A DNA stretch of 64,000 bases from Kaiparowitsia implicata GSE-PSE-MK54-09C (GTDB taxonomy: Bacteria; Cyanobacteriota; Cyanobacteriia; Elainellales; Elainellaceae), in assembly GCA_019359435.1 (NCBI GenBank), contig JAHHHI010000075.1, positions 33,638 to 97,637 of the forward strand, given 5' to 3'. Below, one piece after another: positions 47,028 through 56,024 of this stretch. The first letter of the stretch is position 1. Each line of letters begins with the position of its first letter. A model generated the notes under the pieces. It was given only the letters and a program-made list of their open reading frames with translations, was not told where the DNA came from and made no database searches. The translations under genes and the position numbers were made by a program.

Positions 47028-47770
47028 ATTGTTAAAGTGAGTGGCTACTCCGGCGATCGCTCCTAAATAGAGTCATTACATTACACAATGTTGCCAAGCA
47101 TCACAATTATGAAACGGAGCGATCGCCCCCCAGGCACAGGTGCTACTTTAATAAATAAGGCACCAATGAGCCGCACCCAACGACCCCAACACTCGGTCTA
47201 TTGCGCTCACTCAAACTCTAGAATCTAAGCCTGTGCCTCCTGCTTAGGATTCACCCATCGTGTCTGAACTTCATATTGCCCTCTGCTATTTATCAAGAAG
47301 AGTTCTGTCTGATTCTGTCGGTTTATCGCTCAACAAAACCAGCAGCTCGGTTGGAATCTATCTTCAATTCACTCGCTTTTTGAAGCGGCTCGCTGAGGCA
47401 AGTGACAGGAGTTAGGGTGCACGGGGTATGGTAAACCACTAGCTTGACAACATCACTTCGTTTTCGTCTAGTAAACCCATCTCAATTCTCAGTCCAAATC
47501 GAATCCAAAAAAAATCAGCTCATAATTGAATATCTTCTTCAGGGTCTGGCAACTGCCAGACCCTTTGCCATGTTTAGACCAATCATCGTTGAGCGGGGCG
47601 TTGGCCTGCACGACTGTCGAGGCATTCACCGCGCTCGTCGCATCCAGTTGGGTTTATCGCAATGCGATTTTAAGCCTTACCTAGAAAGCGTTTCAGCGTT
47701 TTAACGAAGTCACCTAAAAGTCGATTTATGTAAGGGTTTCAGCGATTTTGATCGCCAGTTCTCACCCGAT
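47028..47770. other. Long gene-free region between convergent genes
   Basis: It contains HIP1 sites, a strong hairpin (47541-47564) and no convincing protein gene; a frame at 47444-47704 begins with a TTG and runs through the hairpin. The region is large enough for a non-coding RNA ending at the hairpin, but no known RNA family was recognised. Confidence 0.5.
47541..47564 (+). terminator. Strong hairpin, possible terminator
   Basis: AGGGTCTGGCA pairs perfectly with TGCCAGACCCT across two bases, followed by TTGCC. The T-run is short, so termination is uncertain. Confidence 0.5.
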
Positions 47771-48190
47771 CTATTGAATGAGCGTGGTCAGCCACCGTTC
47801 GTCCTCAGCCTGGGTGCCTTGCTTGAGCTGCGCTAGCCGCCAGGTGTCGCCGTCTGGCTGCTGCTGCAAGAACACCTCGAACGGGTTTTGGCGTTGCACC
47901 ACACGAGAGTTGAGGCGGCGATCGGGATAGGTGAGGGTCACGTCGTAGGTGCCCTGAACCCGCACCGATTTGAGATCTCCGATAATCAACGATTGGCGAT
48001 CGCTCACCTTGACATGGCTGATGCGAAAATCAGGTGGGGCCGAGTCATCAGGGCGGAGCAGTGTGCTCAACTCAGCCTGAGTTTGGCGAAACTGCAGGGC
48101 GATCGCCCGCTCTACCACCGTTGTCTTAGGGAGGGCTTGACACCCTACCAATAGCACTGCTACCAGCACCATGACTATTGCTCGCCTCAT
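47771..48190 (-). CDS. Lipoprotein, unknown function
   Basis: The 139-residue protein has a lipoprotein signal (MRRAIVMVLVAVLLVGCQ, lipobox LVGC at 15-18). The mature part of about 120 residues has a mixed alpha-beta pattern (VRVQGTYDVTLTYPDRRLNS, FEVFLQQQPDGDTWRLAQL) reminiscent of small NTF2-like or pilotin-like envelope lipoproteins. I do not recognise a specific family. It should be anchored to a membrane facing the periplasm. It is monocistronic, divergent from the O-methyltransferase gene. Confidence 0.7.
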   Translation of the reverse strand: MRRAIVMVLVAVLLVGCQALPKTTVVERAIALQFRQTQAELSTLLRPDDSAPPDFRISHVKVSDRQSLIIGDLKSVRVQGTYDVTLTYPDRRLNSRVVQRQNPFEVFLQQQPDGDTWRLAQLKQGTQAEDERWLTTLIQ

Positions 48191-48322
48191 ATTCTACGTC
48201 TCATTGCACAAGGGATGACTTCCATCATCCCTTGCTTAGGGCATAGTGTGTAGGGGCGGGACTGCTCTCGCCCTGCTGGGGCTGTGCAATACTCCATTCG
48301 TTTGACAAGCAACTTCTGCTCT

Positions 48323-48985
48323 ATGACACACAAATCTCTAGGCCTCAGCGATGCCCTTTATCGCTACCTGCTCTCAGTCTCGTTGCGAGAGCCCGCAGTG
48401 CTGCGCCAGCTGCGCGAAGAAACTGTGCTTCACCCGCTCCAGATGATGCAGGTCACGCCCGATGAGGGGCAATTTTTGAGCCTGCTGGTGCAGTTGATGG
48501 GCGCACGCAAAACACTAGAGGTGGGCGTGTTTACTGGCTATAGCTCACTGGCGGTGGCACTGGCGCTGCCAGCGGACGGGCAGGTGATTGCCTGCGATGT
48601 TAGTGAAGAGTATACGGCGATCGCTCGTCGCTATTGGCAACAGGCCGGGGTCGCCCACAAAATTGACCTGCGCCTTGCCCCCGCCCTTGACACACTAGAT
48701 GCGTTGATCGACGAGGGCCACAGCAGCAGCTTTGATCTGGCCTTTATTGATGCCGACAAGGGCAACTATCTTAACTATTACGAGCGATCGCTCCAACTCG
48801 TGCGCCCTGGCGGATTGATTGTGGCGGACAATGTGCTGTGGTCAGGCAGTGTGATCGATGCCGCCGACCAAAGCGACAGCACCAACGCCATCCGCCGATT
48901 CAATAAAGTGCTGCATCAAGATACTCGCATCACGCTGTGCATGGTGCCCATGTCGGATGGGCTGACGCTCGCGATCCGTCGATAG
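48323..48985 (+). CDS. Class I SAM-dependent O-methyltransferase (CCoAOMT-like)
   Basis: The start is MTHKSLGLSDALYRYLLSVS (an in-frame upstream extension is ignored). The 220-residue protein matches the cation-dependent catechol/caffeoyl-CoA O-methyltransferase family. Motif I is KTLEVGVFTGYSSLAVALAL. IACDVSEEYTAIARRYWQQA follows. FDLAFIDADKGNYLNYYERS contains metal-binding acids, and VRPGGLIVADNVLWSGSV the second metal-site residues. Cyanobacterial members methylate various ortho-diphenols in vitro. The natural substrate is unknown. It converges on cbiT, with a tiny MITE-like repeat between them. Confidence 0.88.
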   Translation: MTHKSLGLSDALYRYLLSVSLREPAVLRQLREETVLHPLQMMQVTPDEGQFLSLLVQLMGARKTLEVGVFTGYSSLAVALALPADGQVIACDVSEEYTAIARRYWQQAGVAHKIDLRLAPALDTLDALIDEGHSSSFDLAFIDADKGNYLNYYERSLQLVRPGGLIVADNVLWSGSVIDAADQSDSTNAIRRFNKVLHQDTRITLCMVPMSDGLTLAIRR

Positions 48986-49004
48986 CAGCTCCACGTCTTA
49001 ACTC

Positions 49005-49050
49005 AACCTGAGCTCGGAAGGCTAAAACCCTCTTAACTCAACCTGACGTT
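49005..49050. repeat. 46-bp minimal MITE-like repeat
   Basis: AACCTGAGCTCGG at the left and the inverse of AACGTCAGG at the right surround AAAACCCTCTTAA, which also occurs just inside the element at 6434-6554. CTTAACTCAACCTGA is present twice (48997-49011, 49032-49046). It lies between convergent genes. Confidence 0.5.
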
Positions 49051-49058
49051 ACCCCAAA

Positions 49059-49661
49059 TCAGTCCAGCTTTTCGCCACTGAGAATGAAGATGGGGTCGAG
49101 CGCTGCAAACACTTGATGAATGCCCCGCCGTTCTAGCCGATTAATGGCAGACTGCACCACCTCAATGTTTCGCATTTGCAGCTCTGCAAGGCTCTCAGAG
49201 ATAGCATACAGTCCTTCAAAGTTAGTCGCAGTGGACACAATGCGCCCGCCTGGTTTTAGCCGCTGCCAGGCGGCGCTGAGAATCTCTTTGGGCGATCGCC
49301 CTCCCTCAATGCACACACAGTCAGGCGCATCCGCCAACTCCCCTAGGCATTCAGGCGCGTTACCCTCCACCACAGTGACGTTACGGACAGAGAAGCGATC
49401 GCAATTTCGCCGAATCAGGCTAGCGACCTCTTCATCCCGCTCAACGGCATAGATCGTACTGTGGGGGCAAAGCAGCCCCACCTCCACTGGAATCGTGCCC
49501 GTGCCCGCGCCAATATCCCACAGCACCGCATCAGGCTTCAGCCGCAGATGCGACACCAGCAGCACTCGAATCTCGCGCTTCGTCAGCGGAATGCCCGGCA
49601 ACTGCTCAAACAGCTCATCGGGAATTCCAGGCGTTGTGTAGATCCACAGAGAAGAGGGCAT
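49059..49661 (-). CDS. cbiT: Precorrin-6B C15-methyltransferase subunit CbiT
   Basis: The 200-residue protein has the CbiT pattern: GIPDELFEQLPGIPLTKREI, then the SAM site VLWDIGAGTGTIPVEVGLLC, AVERDEEVASLIRRNCDRFS, CVCIEGGRSPKEILSAAW and LKPGGRIVSTATNFEGL. It methylates C15 and decarboxylates the acetate side chain of ring C in cobalamin synthesis. The CbiE part is not fused here, so it must be a separate gene. The length equals stand-alone CbiT. It precedes no other cob gene in the window. A second option is a CbiT-like homologue with another substrate, but this is less likely. Confidence 0.85.
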   Translation of the reverse strand: MPSSLWIYTTPGIPDELFEQLPGIPLTKREIRVLLVSHLRLKPDAVLWDIGAGTGTIPVEVGLLCPHSTIYAVERDEEVASLIRRNCDRFSVRNVTVVEGNAPECLGELADAPDCVCIEGGRSPKEILSAAWQRLKPGGRIVSTATNFEGLYAISESLAELQMRNIEVVQSAINRLERRGIHQVFAALDPIFILSGEKLD

Positions 49662-49730
49662 GGCGCAGCGCTAGAAGTGAGGGTGGTCATGAAACTGCTG
49701 AATCTATGGGTAGCTGACAACATGACAGCG

Positions 49731-50105
49731 TCAGCCCTGCTTTTGCCAGATCACCAGAATCACCCCAGCAATAATCAACCCCAACCCCACTAGCCGCATA
49801 CCTGGAATCGTTTCCTTAAAAAAGAAGTAGCCAAGCAGCACTGAAAACACATAGCTCAGAGCTACCGATGGCCCCACAATGCTAAGGTTTACCCGCGTCA
49901 GCACCAAAATATACGCGATCGAGGCCAAGCCATAGCAGGCCAGCCCCGTCAACAGTTCTGGGGTGGTCGCAATGCTAAGCACATGGGTCAGGGCATTGCC
50001 CGCATCTACCCGTCCCAAACGCAATGCTCCCGCTTTGAGGAAAAACTGCCCTGCTACACCAATCAAAATAGAAGACAGCAATAAAAGAAACTCACTCAGC
50101 GCCAC
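49731..50105 (-). CDS. EamA/SMR-like small membrane transporter
   Basis: The 124-residue protein has four membrane segments (about 5-22, 48-68, 76-95 and 103-121). It has the EamA/SMR half-repeat character: GVAGQFFLKAGALRLGR and GPSVALSYVFSVLLGYFFFK, ETIPGMRLVGLGLIIAGVIL. Four-helix proteins of this group work as dimers and export small cations or metabolites. No gene partner defines its substrate. It is 70 bases upstream of cbiT on the same strand, so co-transcription is possible. Confidence 0.8.
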   Translation of the reverse strand: MALSEFLLLLSSILIGVAGQFFLKAGALRLGRVDAGNALTHVLSIATTPELLTGLACYGLASIAYILVLTRVNLSIVGPSVALSYVFSVLLGYFFFKETIPGMRLVGLGLIIAGVILVIWQKQG

Positions 50106-50458
50106 ACAAACCTCCCCAGTTGACGTTCTTAGTGTACACAGGACTTCAGCACTTCGGGCGATTCGCCATGGGCAGGGCGATCGCCCCTATGACGCATCAG
50201 ACGACGGATCAGGTGACGCACCAGATGCATGGCGTGCAACGTGCTGAACCAATTGCAGCCCAAGCTAACCTCCCGCTAAGGATCGCGCATTAAATAACGT
50301 GGGAGTGCAGAAACAATCGTTTTAAAAAATGGCCAAAGCAAACCGCGCATTCCCCTGAACAGGGGAGCCCTGATCCAAAAAGTTCGGGTAGGATTGGGGT
50401 GCAGGGTTCAACCCAGAGGGTGCTAGCCCTGCTCTACTGACGATTTCCCCCATTCGTT
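50106..50458. other. Divergent intergenic region
   Basis: It contains one HIP1 site and a small GC-rich hairpin (TTCCCCTGAACAGGGGAG near 50351-50368). No gene or known RNA family is recognised. It should contain the promoter of the TerB/Nitro_C gene. Confidence 0.45.
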
Positions 50459-51154
50459 ATGACTGGCACTGTTCAATCTCCCTATTCCGAAGAGCAAATC
50501 ACGATGTGGCTCCAAGGGTTGTTGGCGATCGCCTGGGCTGATGGTCATTTTGATCAGCACGAAAAAGCGCTGATTACCAGCCTTACAGAGGCAGAGCTAG
50601 CGCCTCAGCTCGATCTAGACTCTCAGACGAAGGTAACGCCAGAAGATGTGGCGCGGGTGCTAGGGCCTGATCCAGTCATGTCTGAAAATTTTTTGCGCAC
50701 GGCAGTGATGGTGGCGATCGCCGATGGCGTGTACTCTCCCGATGAAGATGCGTTGCTCCAGGCCTACTGCCAGCAGCTCAACATGAACCCCGCCATCCTA
50801 GAATCGCTGCGGTCTACCCTCGCTCAGATGCAGTCCGCAACTGACCCCTCCCCCCACTCCCCCTCGCAGGAGTTTGCGCCACCCGCCGATCACTACACAC
50901 CCGTGCTTGCGCCCGTGCAGGAATGGCTCGACGAACTCAATATCCAAGATCCTCGACTGGCACGCTTTCTCTGCAAGATGATCCCATCTCAGTGCCCGTT
51001 TGAGCGAGATGTCACCCTATTTGGTCGCAAAGTCGTGCACATTCCCGCTATGTGCAAACTCAACCCCCTGTATGAACAATTGGTGGGTCTGCGGTTCCGC
51101 TCTCTGTCGTATCTAGCAGACGACTGCGGCGAAGATGTGACGCCTTATCTCTAA
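50459..51154 (+). CDS. TerB-like plus Mo-dependent nitrogenase C-terminal domain protein
   Basis: The protein has 231 residues. The N-terminal half (15-125) resembles the TerB tellurite-resistance fold (GLLAIAWADGHFDQHEKALI, VMVAIADGVYSPDEDALLQA). The C-terminal part (155-231) is the Nitro_C domain: VQEWLDELNIQDPRLARFLC, KMIPSQCPFERDVTLFGRKV, HIPAMCKLNPLYEQLVGLRF, ADDCGEDVTPYL. Conserved cysteines lie at FLC, SQC, AMC and DDC. The domain name comes from an old nitrogenase-linked annotation; the function is unknown, and there are no nif genes nearby. The stop lies in a 17-bp tandem duplication. Confidence 0.85.
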   Translation: MTGTVQSPYSEEQITMWLQGLLAIAWADGHFDQHEKALITSLTEAELAPQLDLDSQTKVTPEDVARVLGPDPVMSENFLRTAVMVAIADGVYSPDEDALLQAYCQQLNMNPAILESLRSTLAQMQSATDPSPHSPSQEFAPPADHYTPVLAPVQEWLDELNIQDPRLARFLCKMIPSQCPFERDVTLFGRKVVHIPAMCKLNPLYEQLVGLRFRSLSYLADDCGEDVTPYL

Positions 51155-51180
51155 GCAGGCACAATCTCTAAGCAGGCACA
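51147..51180. repeat. 17-bp tandem duplication over a stop codon
   Basis: ATCTCTAAGCAGGCACA occurs twice in direct order. The first unit contains the real stop codon and the second repeats it in non-coding DNA. Confidence 0.9.
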
Positions 51181-51822
51181 TAGATAGGCGCTACGGATAT
51201 GGATATGGGCATCAACTTAGCAGCGCCCAGAATCCGCGCTGATCCCTTCCCCAAAGCCTCAAATTTGGGAAAATCTGATTAAAAGCAGCCAGGATTGGGC
51301 ATTTTAGGAGAGTTAAAACTGTGGCACAGCGAGGCTGTGCGCAGATTGCTCACGTGCGGCACTGTTCACATGCCTCAGGATGTCGCCCCTGTGCGTCCGT
51401 CTAGGACTGTAGTTGTTGAGGCGACTCGGCCCTGTATTTTCATAGAACCTTTGCGCAGCGAGGGTTCTATGAAACCAAGATGTGGATCAGCGCTTCAAGG
51501 ACTATCTGCACATAGTTCTATGTTCTATGGCATGCCGCTAACGGCATAGCGGCTCGATGAACCCGCGTTGTTTCTGAAGTGATGGCGATCGCCATCGAGA
51601 CTGAGGCCGCGTGCTGCAACACCAGCGCTAGGCGCAGTGAGACGTCGAGGGCAGGTGTCGAGGCAAAAGACATACGGCCTGGTTACGTCACGATCTTGGT
51701 TTCACACCTAGAGTTTCTGGATCTTCACTCAGGCTGGATGTATTTATATTGAGAATCCGCTGAAATAGCGGTACGTCGTAGAAAATTCTTGCAGACTCTT
51801 CATTCACTAGGGTTTTGGATTC
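51155..51822. other. Gene-free region rich in small palindromes
   Basis: Between 51290 and 51560 several short hairpins lie in series: GCACAGCGAGGCTGTGC, the 12-bp stem at 51438-51474, and ATGCCGCTAACGGCAT. None has a T-run. No protein gene is supported. This may be a decayed mobile repeat or a structured RNA. Confidence 0.5.
51438..51474. repeat. 12-bp perfect inverted repeat
   Basis: TTTCATAGAACC (51438-51449) and GGTTCTATGAAA (51463-51474) enclose a 13-base loop (TTTGCGCAGCGAG). Confidence 0.8.
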
Positions 51823-52443
51823 ATGGCTCCTCTGCTTCGACCGTTGGCTCGACCGTTTCAAACTGCGCTATTGGCATTGGCCGTGTGGATGCCGCTTAAT
51901 CTGATCGCAAGTGGAGAGAGGCCGGCGATCGCCCAAGAGCATCAAGGCTGCTTTCTGATCAATACCTCCCGGCAAGTTATCGATCTTTCTAACATTTGCC
52001 CTAACGAAGGCCGCACGCTCACAGTTGAAGCCGACCCCGCTACCGCAGGTGCAGAGCCCACCCTAGGCACAGGAGATATTCAGGTCACCCTACGCTGGAC
52101 AACCTCTGACGACCTTGACCTAGCGGTGACCGATCCACGCGGAGAAACTGCAGCATTCTTCAACCGCCAAATTTCCTCCGGCGGGCAGCTCGACGTCGAT
52201 GCCAACGCAGCCTGCTCTGAAGTCTCGTCTAGCCCTATTGAAAACGTATTTTGGCCGACAGGAGGCGCACCCCAAGGGCAATACACCATCACGGTGAACC
52301 TATTTACGCGCTGCGGGCAGACCTCTGGACCAATTCCATTTGTGGTGAACCTGCTGGTGCAAGGTACCCGAGAAACCTTTGACGGCACGGTTAGCGATGA
52401 GCAACCTAGTGTCACCTATTCCTTCTCGCTACCGCCTCGCTAA
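51823..52443 (+). CDS. Secreted protein with a DUF2135/YfaP-like domain
   Basis: The 206-residue protein has a signal peptide (residues 1-38, ending near ERPAIAQ). The mature domain contains IQVTLRWTTSDDLDLAVTDP, RGETAAFFNRQISSGGQLDV, DANAACSEVSSSPIENVFW and GGAPQGQYTITVNLFTRCG. This is the pattern of the beta-sandwich DUF2135 (YfaP-like) domain found in exported proteins. Cysteines in the mature part may form disulfides. It appears monocistronic in a repeat-rich region. Confidence 0.75.
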   Translation: MAPLLRPLARPFQTALLALAVWMPLNLIASGERPAIAQEHQGCFLINTSRQVIDLSNICPNEGRTLTVEADPATAGAEPTLGTGDIQVTLRWTTSDDLDLAVTDPRGETAAFFNRQISSGGQLDVDANAACSEVSSSPIENVFWPTGGAPQGQYTITVNLFTRCGQTSGPIPFVVNLLVQGTRETFDGTVSDEQPSVTYSFSLPPR

Positions 52444-52517
52444 GACCCCGCCTCGCAACCATCACGTCAGCACCAGGCAAACAGCCGTCGCCTCCACAGC
52501 ATCACTGCTAGATTAGA

Positions 52518-52795
52518 CGTGAGTTCCAGGCAACGGGCGTTACACGCTGTCCTACAACCGTCATAACCCGAACCCAGGTTAGATAGGACTTACGCAATTG
52601 GACGATTTTTGGGAGGCTAAGCCTCCCAAAAATCGTCCAAGATTCCCAGGACGCCGCATGAAGTGCGTACGTCCTGTTAGATTGAACGTCAATTCCGCTA
52701 TCTTTAAAGCCGTGCTGCCCGCGACGCGAACTGCTCGGTTTAGCGTTGTATCAGCCCCGCAGCACGGAGCTAACACAACGCTATCGAACTCACGC
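52518..52795. mobile_element. Composite MITE with ATTAGA target duplication
   Basis: The left end CGTGAGTTCCAGGC and the right end GCTATCGAACTCACGC are inverted over about nine bases. ATTAGA flanks both ends (52512-52517 and 52796-52801). The right part (CGTTGTATCAGCCCCGCAGC, ACGGAGCTAACACAACG) is the same hairpin module seen at 5734-5827. An unrelated 93-bp element is inserted in the middle. Confidence 0.65.
52584..52676. mobile_element. 93-bp MITE nested inside another repeat
   Basis: Terminal inverted repeats TAGGACTTACGCA and TGCGTACGTCCTG are flanked by TTAGA on both sides (52579-52583, 52677-52681). It contains a perfect palindrome at 52598-52640: two 21-bp arms around one base. TAGGACTTACGCA-type ends are common in cyanobacterial MITEs, from general knowledge. 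Confidence 0.75.
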
Positions 52796-53282
52796 ATTAG
52801 AACGTTCGATCGAATTTACGGCCCTATAGCCCTGCTATGGGGCCGTAAACCTATGACCCGCCCCCCAGCCTTGGATGCTTCTCGCCAACGCAAAACCGCT
52901 ACATATCCAGAAAAATTGTGACCAAGTTTAATTAGGCTTGGTATAACCAAAGAGTATTCGTGTGCTTTTCAGGGTGTACCGGAGCAAATGCACCGTTTTT
53001 GTCGAATTGCTGTTGGGCGATCGCTGACAGAAACGGTAAGAACTGGGCATACTGAATCAATCAATGCAGCATCCACACGGCGCAATCTGCACCAAGTCTC
53101 AAACCCTGGTCAATGCGTTCGGCCTGCCAGAGTACGAGTAGGACAGGGACATTTAGATTAGGGGTTGCTGTTAGACTTGATCGCTTGTTTACTCTGCTAG
53201 TGTAGTGTGGGCTGATAGTGTGCTAAAGCCGTGCATGGCATGGCCTGTGGGAGACTGAGACTTGTCATTTGGAGGGTGGGTG

Positions 53283-54125
53283 ATGCGCCGAATTACGTTA
53301 CTAACAATTGTGGGCCTACTAGCGCTTGGGGTGAGCGCCTGTGGGGGTGGTCAGACTCAGGTTCAAGAACCGCCCGTAGGCGACATTGAAGAAGGACCTG
53401 CGGTTTCTGAGGATCAGCTAGCTGAAGGTGAGCAGCCCGTTGGAGAAGATGGGGTGGCTGTGCAACCGTCCTTTGCCGATCCTTTGATCCCTGGTGTTGA
53501 AGATTTGCCGAGCGGTCGGGTGCCACCCGATCTCATTAGTTCTACCCCAGCCGATCAGCGGGTTCGAACGGTGAGCCGTAATCGCCAAGATCCGTTTGCA
53601 TTAGTGCCCGGCAGCCCAGTTGTGGTGTCGTTTCCTGATCCAGAACCCGAGCCAGCCCCTCAATTTACCAATGGTGCGAATAATGGGGGGATTGGTGTAG
53701 CCCCAGCCGGGCAGTTGGGCGCTCCTCCGTCTCAGCTTCCGCCAGGTAGCTTTGCGCCAGTGCCAAACTTAGTGCCTGGTGCCAATGGAAATGGTGAGGG
53801 GCCTGCCGTTGCAGCCGCGCCGCCACCGCCACCGCCACCGCCGCAGCCAACTCTAGCCCGTGGGGTTGAAATTTTGGGCGTGGTGCAGGTTGGCAGCATT
53901 GCGCATGCCATTGTGCGAGCACCCAACGAGCCCACGAGTCGTTATGTACGGGTGGGACAACGGTTGTCGAATGGTGAGGTTCTGGTTAAGCGTATCGACA
54001 TGCGCTCAGAAGATCCGCTCGTTGTGCTAGAGCAGTTTGGCATTGAGGTACCGTTAGCGGTTGGGGCTAATGCCCCGGCTGAGGGCGAAACCCCCAACCT
54101 ACTGACCTCGTTGAGCATGCCGTAA
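53283..54125 (+). CDS. Proline-rich lipoprotein, possibly PilP-like
   Basis: The start is MRRITLLTIVGLLALGVSAC, chosen because GGAGG lies 8-12 bases upstream. The lipobox cysteine is at residue 20. A long disordered Pro/Gly/Ala/Glu-rich linker (25-185, with a nine-proline run) is followed by a compact beta domain at about 190-270 ([57 protein letters not shown]). The arrangement of lipid anchor, linker, RDPF-like element and small beta domain resembles type IV pilus PilP. No pil genes are nearby, so this is an inference from shape only. Confidence 0.65.
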   Translation: MRRITLLTIVGLLALGVSACGGGQTQVQEPPVGDIEEGPAVSEDQLAEGEQPVGEDGVAVQPSFADPLIPGVEDLPSGRVPPDLISSTPADQRVRTVSRNRQDPFALVPGSPVVVSFPDPEPEPAPQFTNGANNGGIGVAPAGQLGAPPSQLPPGSFAPVPNLVPGANGNGEGPAVAAAPPPPPPPPQPTLARGVEILGVVQVGSIAHAIVRAPNEPTSRYVRVGQRLSNGEVLVKRIDMRSEDPLVVLEQFGIEVPLAVGANAPAEGETPNLLTSLSMP

Positions 54126-54299
54126 TAACCATTGGAGAATGGCGATCGCCCCCTTCCACCCTCCACTGATGACGTCAACTAGACAACGCCAAGCCCTTAG
54201 CTATGTCCCGTAAAAGAATGTGCCAGCGCGATCGCCGTACCGCGCTGGCGCTGTTTTTTGGCGTTGATTCCCAACGCCTGCTCACAGAGGATGCTGTCC

Positions 54300-56024
54300 A
54301 TGCTACCCGTGCTGCCCAAACAGACACAATCGCTCCAGACTCGTGACGGAGTGCGGCTAGACGCTGATGTCTACTATCCTGCGGGAGAAGGCGAGTTTCC
54401 TGTATTGCTAATGCGGCAGCCCTATGGACGGGCGATCGCCTCTACTGTGGTGTATGCCCATCCCACCTGGTATGCTGCCCACGGCTACATTGTGGTGATT
54501 CAGGATGTGCGGGGACGGGGCACATCGGACGGCGACTTTCGACTCTTTGCTCACGAAATCAACGACGGCTATGACACGGTGCAGTGGGCGGCTCATCTGC
54601 CCCAGAGCACGGGTGCTGTCGGCATGTATGGCTTTTCCTATCAGGGGATGACGCAGCTCTACGCCGCTGCCGCCCAGCCCCCTGCCCTCAAGACTCTCTG
54701 CCCCAGCATGGTGGCCTATGACCTCTACGCCGACTGGGCCTACGAAGGGGGTGCCTTCTGTTATCAGATGAACCGAGGCTGGGCGCTGCAACTGGCGGCA
54801 GAGACCGCCCGCCGCCAGGGTAATGATGCCGCCTATGAAGCACTGTATGCAGCGGCCCATGGCTCTATCGCCACGAACCCAGTCTGTCCGCGCGCCGAGA
54901 TTCTAGACCAGCTCGCTCCCGATTCTTTCTACCATGACTGGTTGGGCAATCCTCAGCCCGACGCCCCCTATTGGGCCGTGCTGTCTCCCCACAGGCTGCT
55001 GGATTCGGTGGATCTGCCGATGTTGCATGTGGGCGGCTGGTTTGACACCTACCTGCGCGGCACGCTGAAGCTGTATCGAGCGATGGCGGCCCGCAGTGCA
55101 TTTTCCCAACACCTATGGGTAGGGCCCTGGGCGCACCTGCCGTGGGGGCGACGTGTGGGCGAGGTGGACTATGGCAAGGCGGCAAATTCCCCCATTGATT
55201 GGGTGCAGGTGCGCTGGTTTGACCAGATTTTGAAGGAGCAGGAGACGGGCATTCTGACACAGCCACCTGTGTGTTTGTTTGATCTGGGGCGATCGCCCTG
55301 GCTAGCGTTTCCCCATTATCCCAACCCTGACCCAACGCCGCTCTACCTATCGAGCAATGGCCTAGCGGGCATGGGTGACCATCATGGCGCGTTGGGAATA
55401 CAGATGCCACCGCCGATGGTTCTACCCGATGTGTTAGTTCATGATCCCTGGCGACCCGTGCCAGCGCTAGGGGGCCATGCAACGGTGCCAGCAGGGCAGT
55501 GCGATCGCGCCCTGCTAGACAGCCGCACCGATGTCCTCACCTACACCACAGCTCCGTTTACAACAGATGTTCTGCTAGCAGGCGACCTATCGGCAGACCT
55601 TTACTGCACGGCTGATGCGCCCAGTTTTGACCTCTGCGCCGTGCTATCAGAAGTAAAACCCAATGACAGCGTGATCACAATTGCCCAAGGCTATTGTCGA
55701 GTGGAAGAAGCCGCCCCCAACTTGCCACCCCAACGCTATCGGGTTGATATCCAATCCACCTGCATCCACATTCCCAGGGGCAGTGCTCTGCGTCTTAGCA
55801 TTAGCGGTGCTTGCGCCCCCGCCTATTCTGTTAACCCTGGGATCACGATCGATAGCACAATCCCCAGACTCCAGGATGCGCAGGTGATTACTCTCGCGCT
55901 GTGCAGTGGAGACGACTATCCATCACGTCTGAATCTGCCTGTGATTTCTGAGACAATGGCGAAGACAATCGCGATAGACCGCCTCGAGCCCAAGGCAGAG
56001 GCCACCAGCAGAGATCACCCATGA
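54300..56024 (+). CDS. CocE/NonD family alpha/beta hydrolase
   Basis: The start is set at MLPVLPKQTQSLQTRDGVRL because GAGG lies 9 bases upstream; starts at 54291 or 54258 are possible. The 574-residue protein has the X-Pro dipeptidyl-peptidase/cocaine-esterase layout: VRLDADVYYPAGEGEFPVLL, VIQDVRGRGTSDG, nucleophile GFSYQG, LPMLHVGGWFDTYLRGTLKL and a C-terminal jelly-roll part from about 350 (DVLTYTTAPFTTDVLLAGDL, LRLSISGACAPAYSVNPG). It is an esterase or peptidase of unknown substrate. Its stop overlaps the start of the CpcT-like gene as ATGA. Confidence 0.88.
   Translation: MLPVLPKQTQSLQTRDGVRLDADVYYPAGEGEFPVLLMRQPYGRAIASTVVYAHPTWYAAHGYIVVIQDVRGRGTSDGDFRLFAHEINDGYDTVQWAAHLPQSTGAVGMYGFSYQGMTQLYAAAAQPPALKTLCPSMVAYDLYADWAYEGGAFCYQMNRGWALQLAAETARRQGNDAAYEALYAAAHGSIATNPVCPRAEILDQLAPDSFYHDWLGNPQPDAPYWAVLSPHRLLDSVDLPMLHVGGWFDTYLRGTLKLYRAMAARSAFSQHLWVGPWAHLPWGRRVGEVDYGKAANSPIDWVQVRWFDQILKEQETGILTQPPVCLFDLGRSPWLAFPHYPNPDPTPLYLSSNGLAGMGDHHGALGIQMPPPMVLPDVLVHDPWRPVPALGGHATVPAGQCDRALLDSRTDVLTYTTAPFTTDVLLAGDLSADLYCTADAPSFDLCAVLSEVKPNDSVITIAQGYCRVEEAAPNLPPQRYRVDIQSTCIHIPRGSALRLSISGACAPAYSVNPGITIDSTIPRLQDAQVITLALCSGDDYPSRLNLPVISETMAKTIAIDRLEPKAEATSRDHP

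Larger units (their letters stand above)
52444..53282. other. Long gene-free region with a composite mobile repeat
   Basis: The left part is occupied by the 52518-52795 element with a second element inserted in it. From 52800 to 53282 there is a short duplication around a hairpin (GGCCCTATAGCCCTGCTATGG at 52820-52843) and otherwise only promoter-like DNA for the lipoprotein gene. No gene is supported. Confidence 0.5.

Noticed and set aside
47444..47704. 86-residue plus-strand frame
   Set aside because: Non-ATG start, passes through a strong hairpin and has no coding character.
50400..50420. AGGGTTCAACCC near the TerB/Nitro_C gene as a possible tRNA or operator
   Set aside because: No further tRNA structure, and a short palindrome alone is not enough to call an operator.
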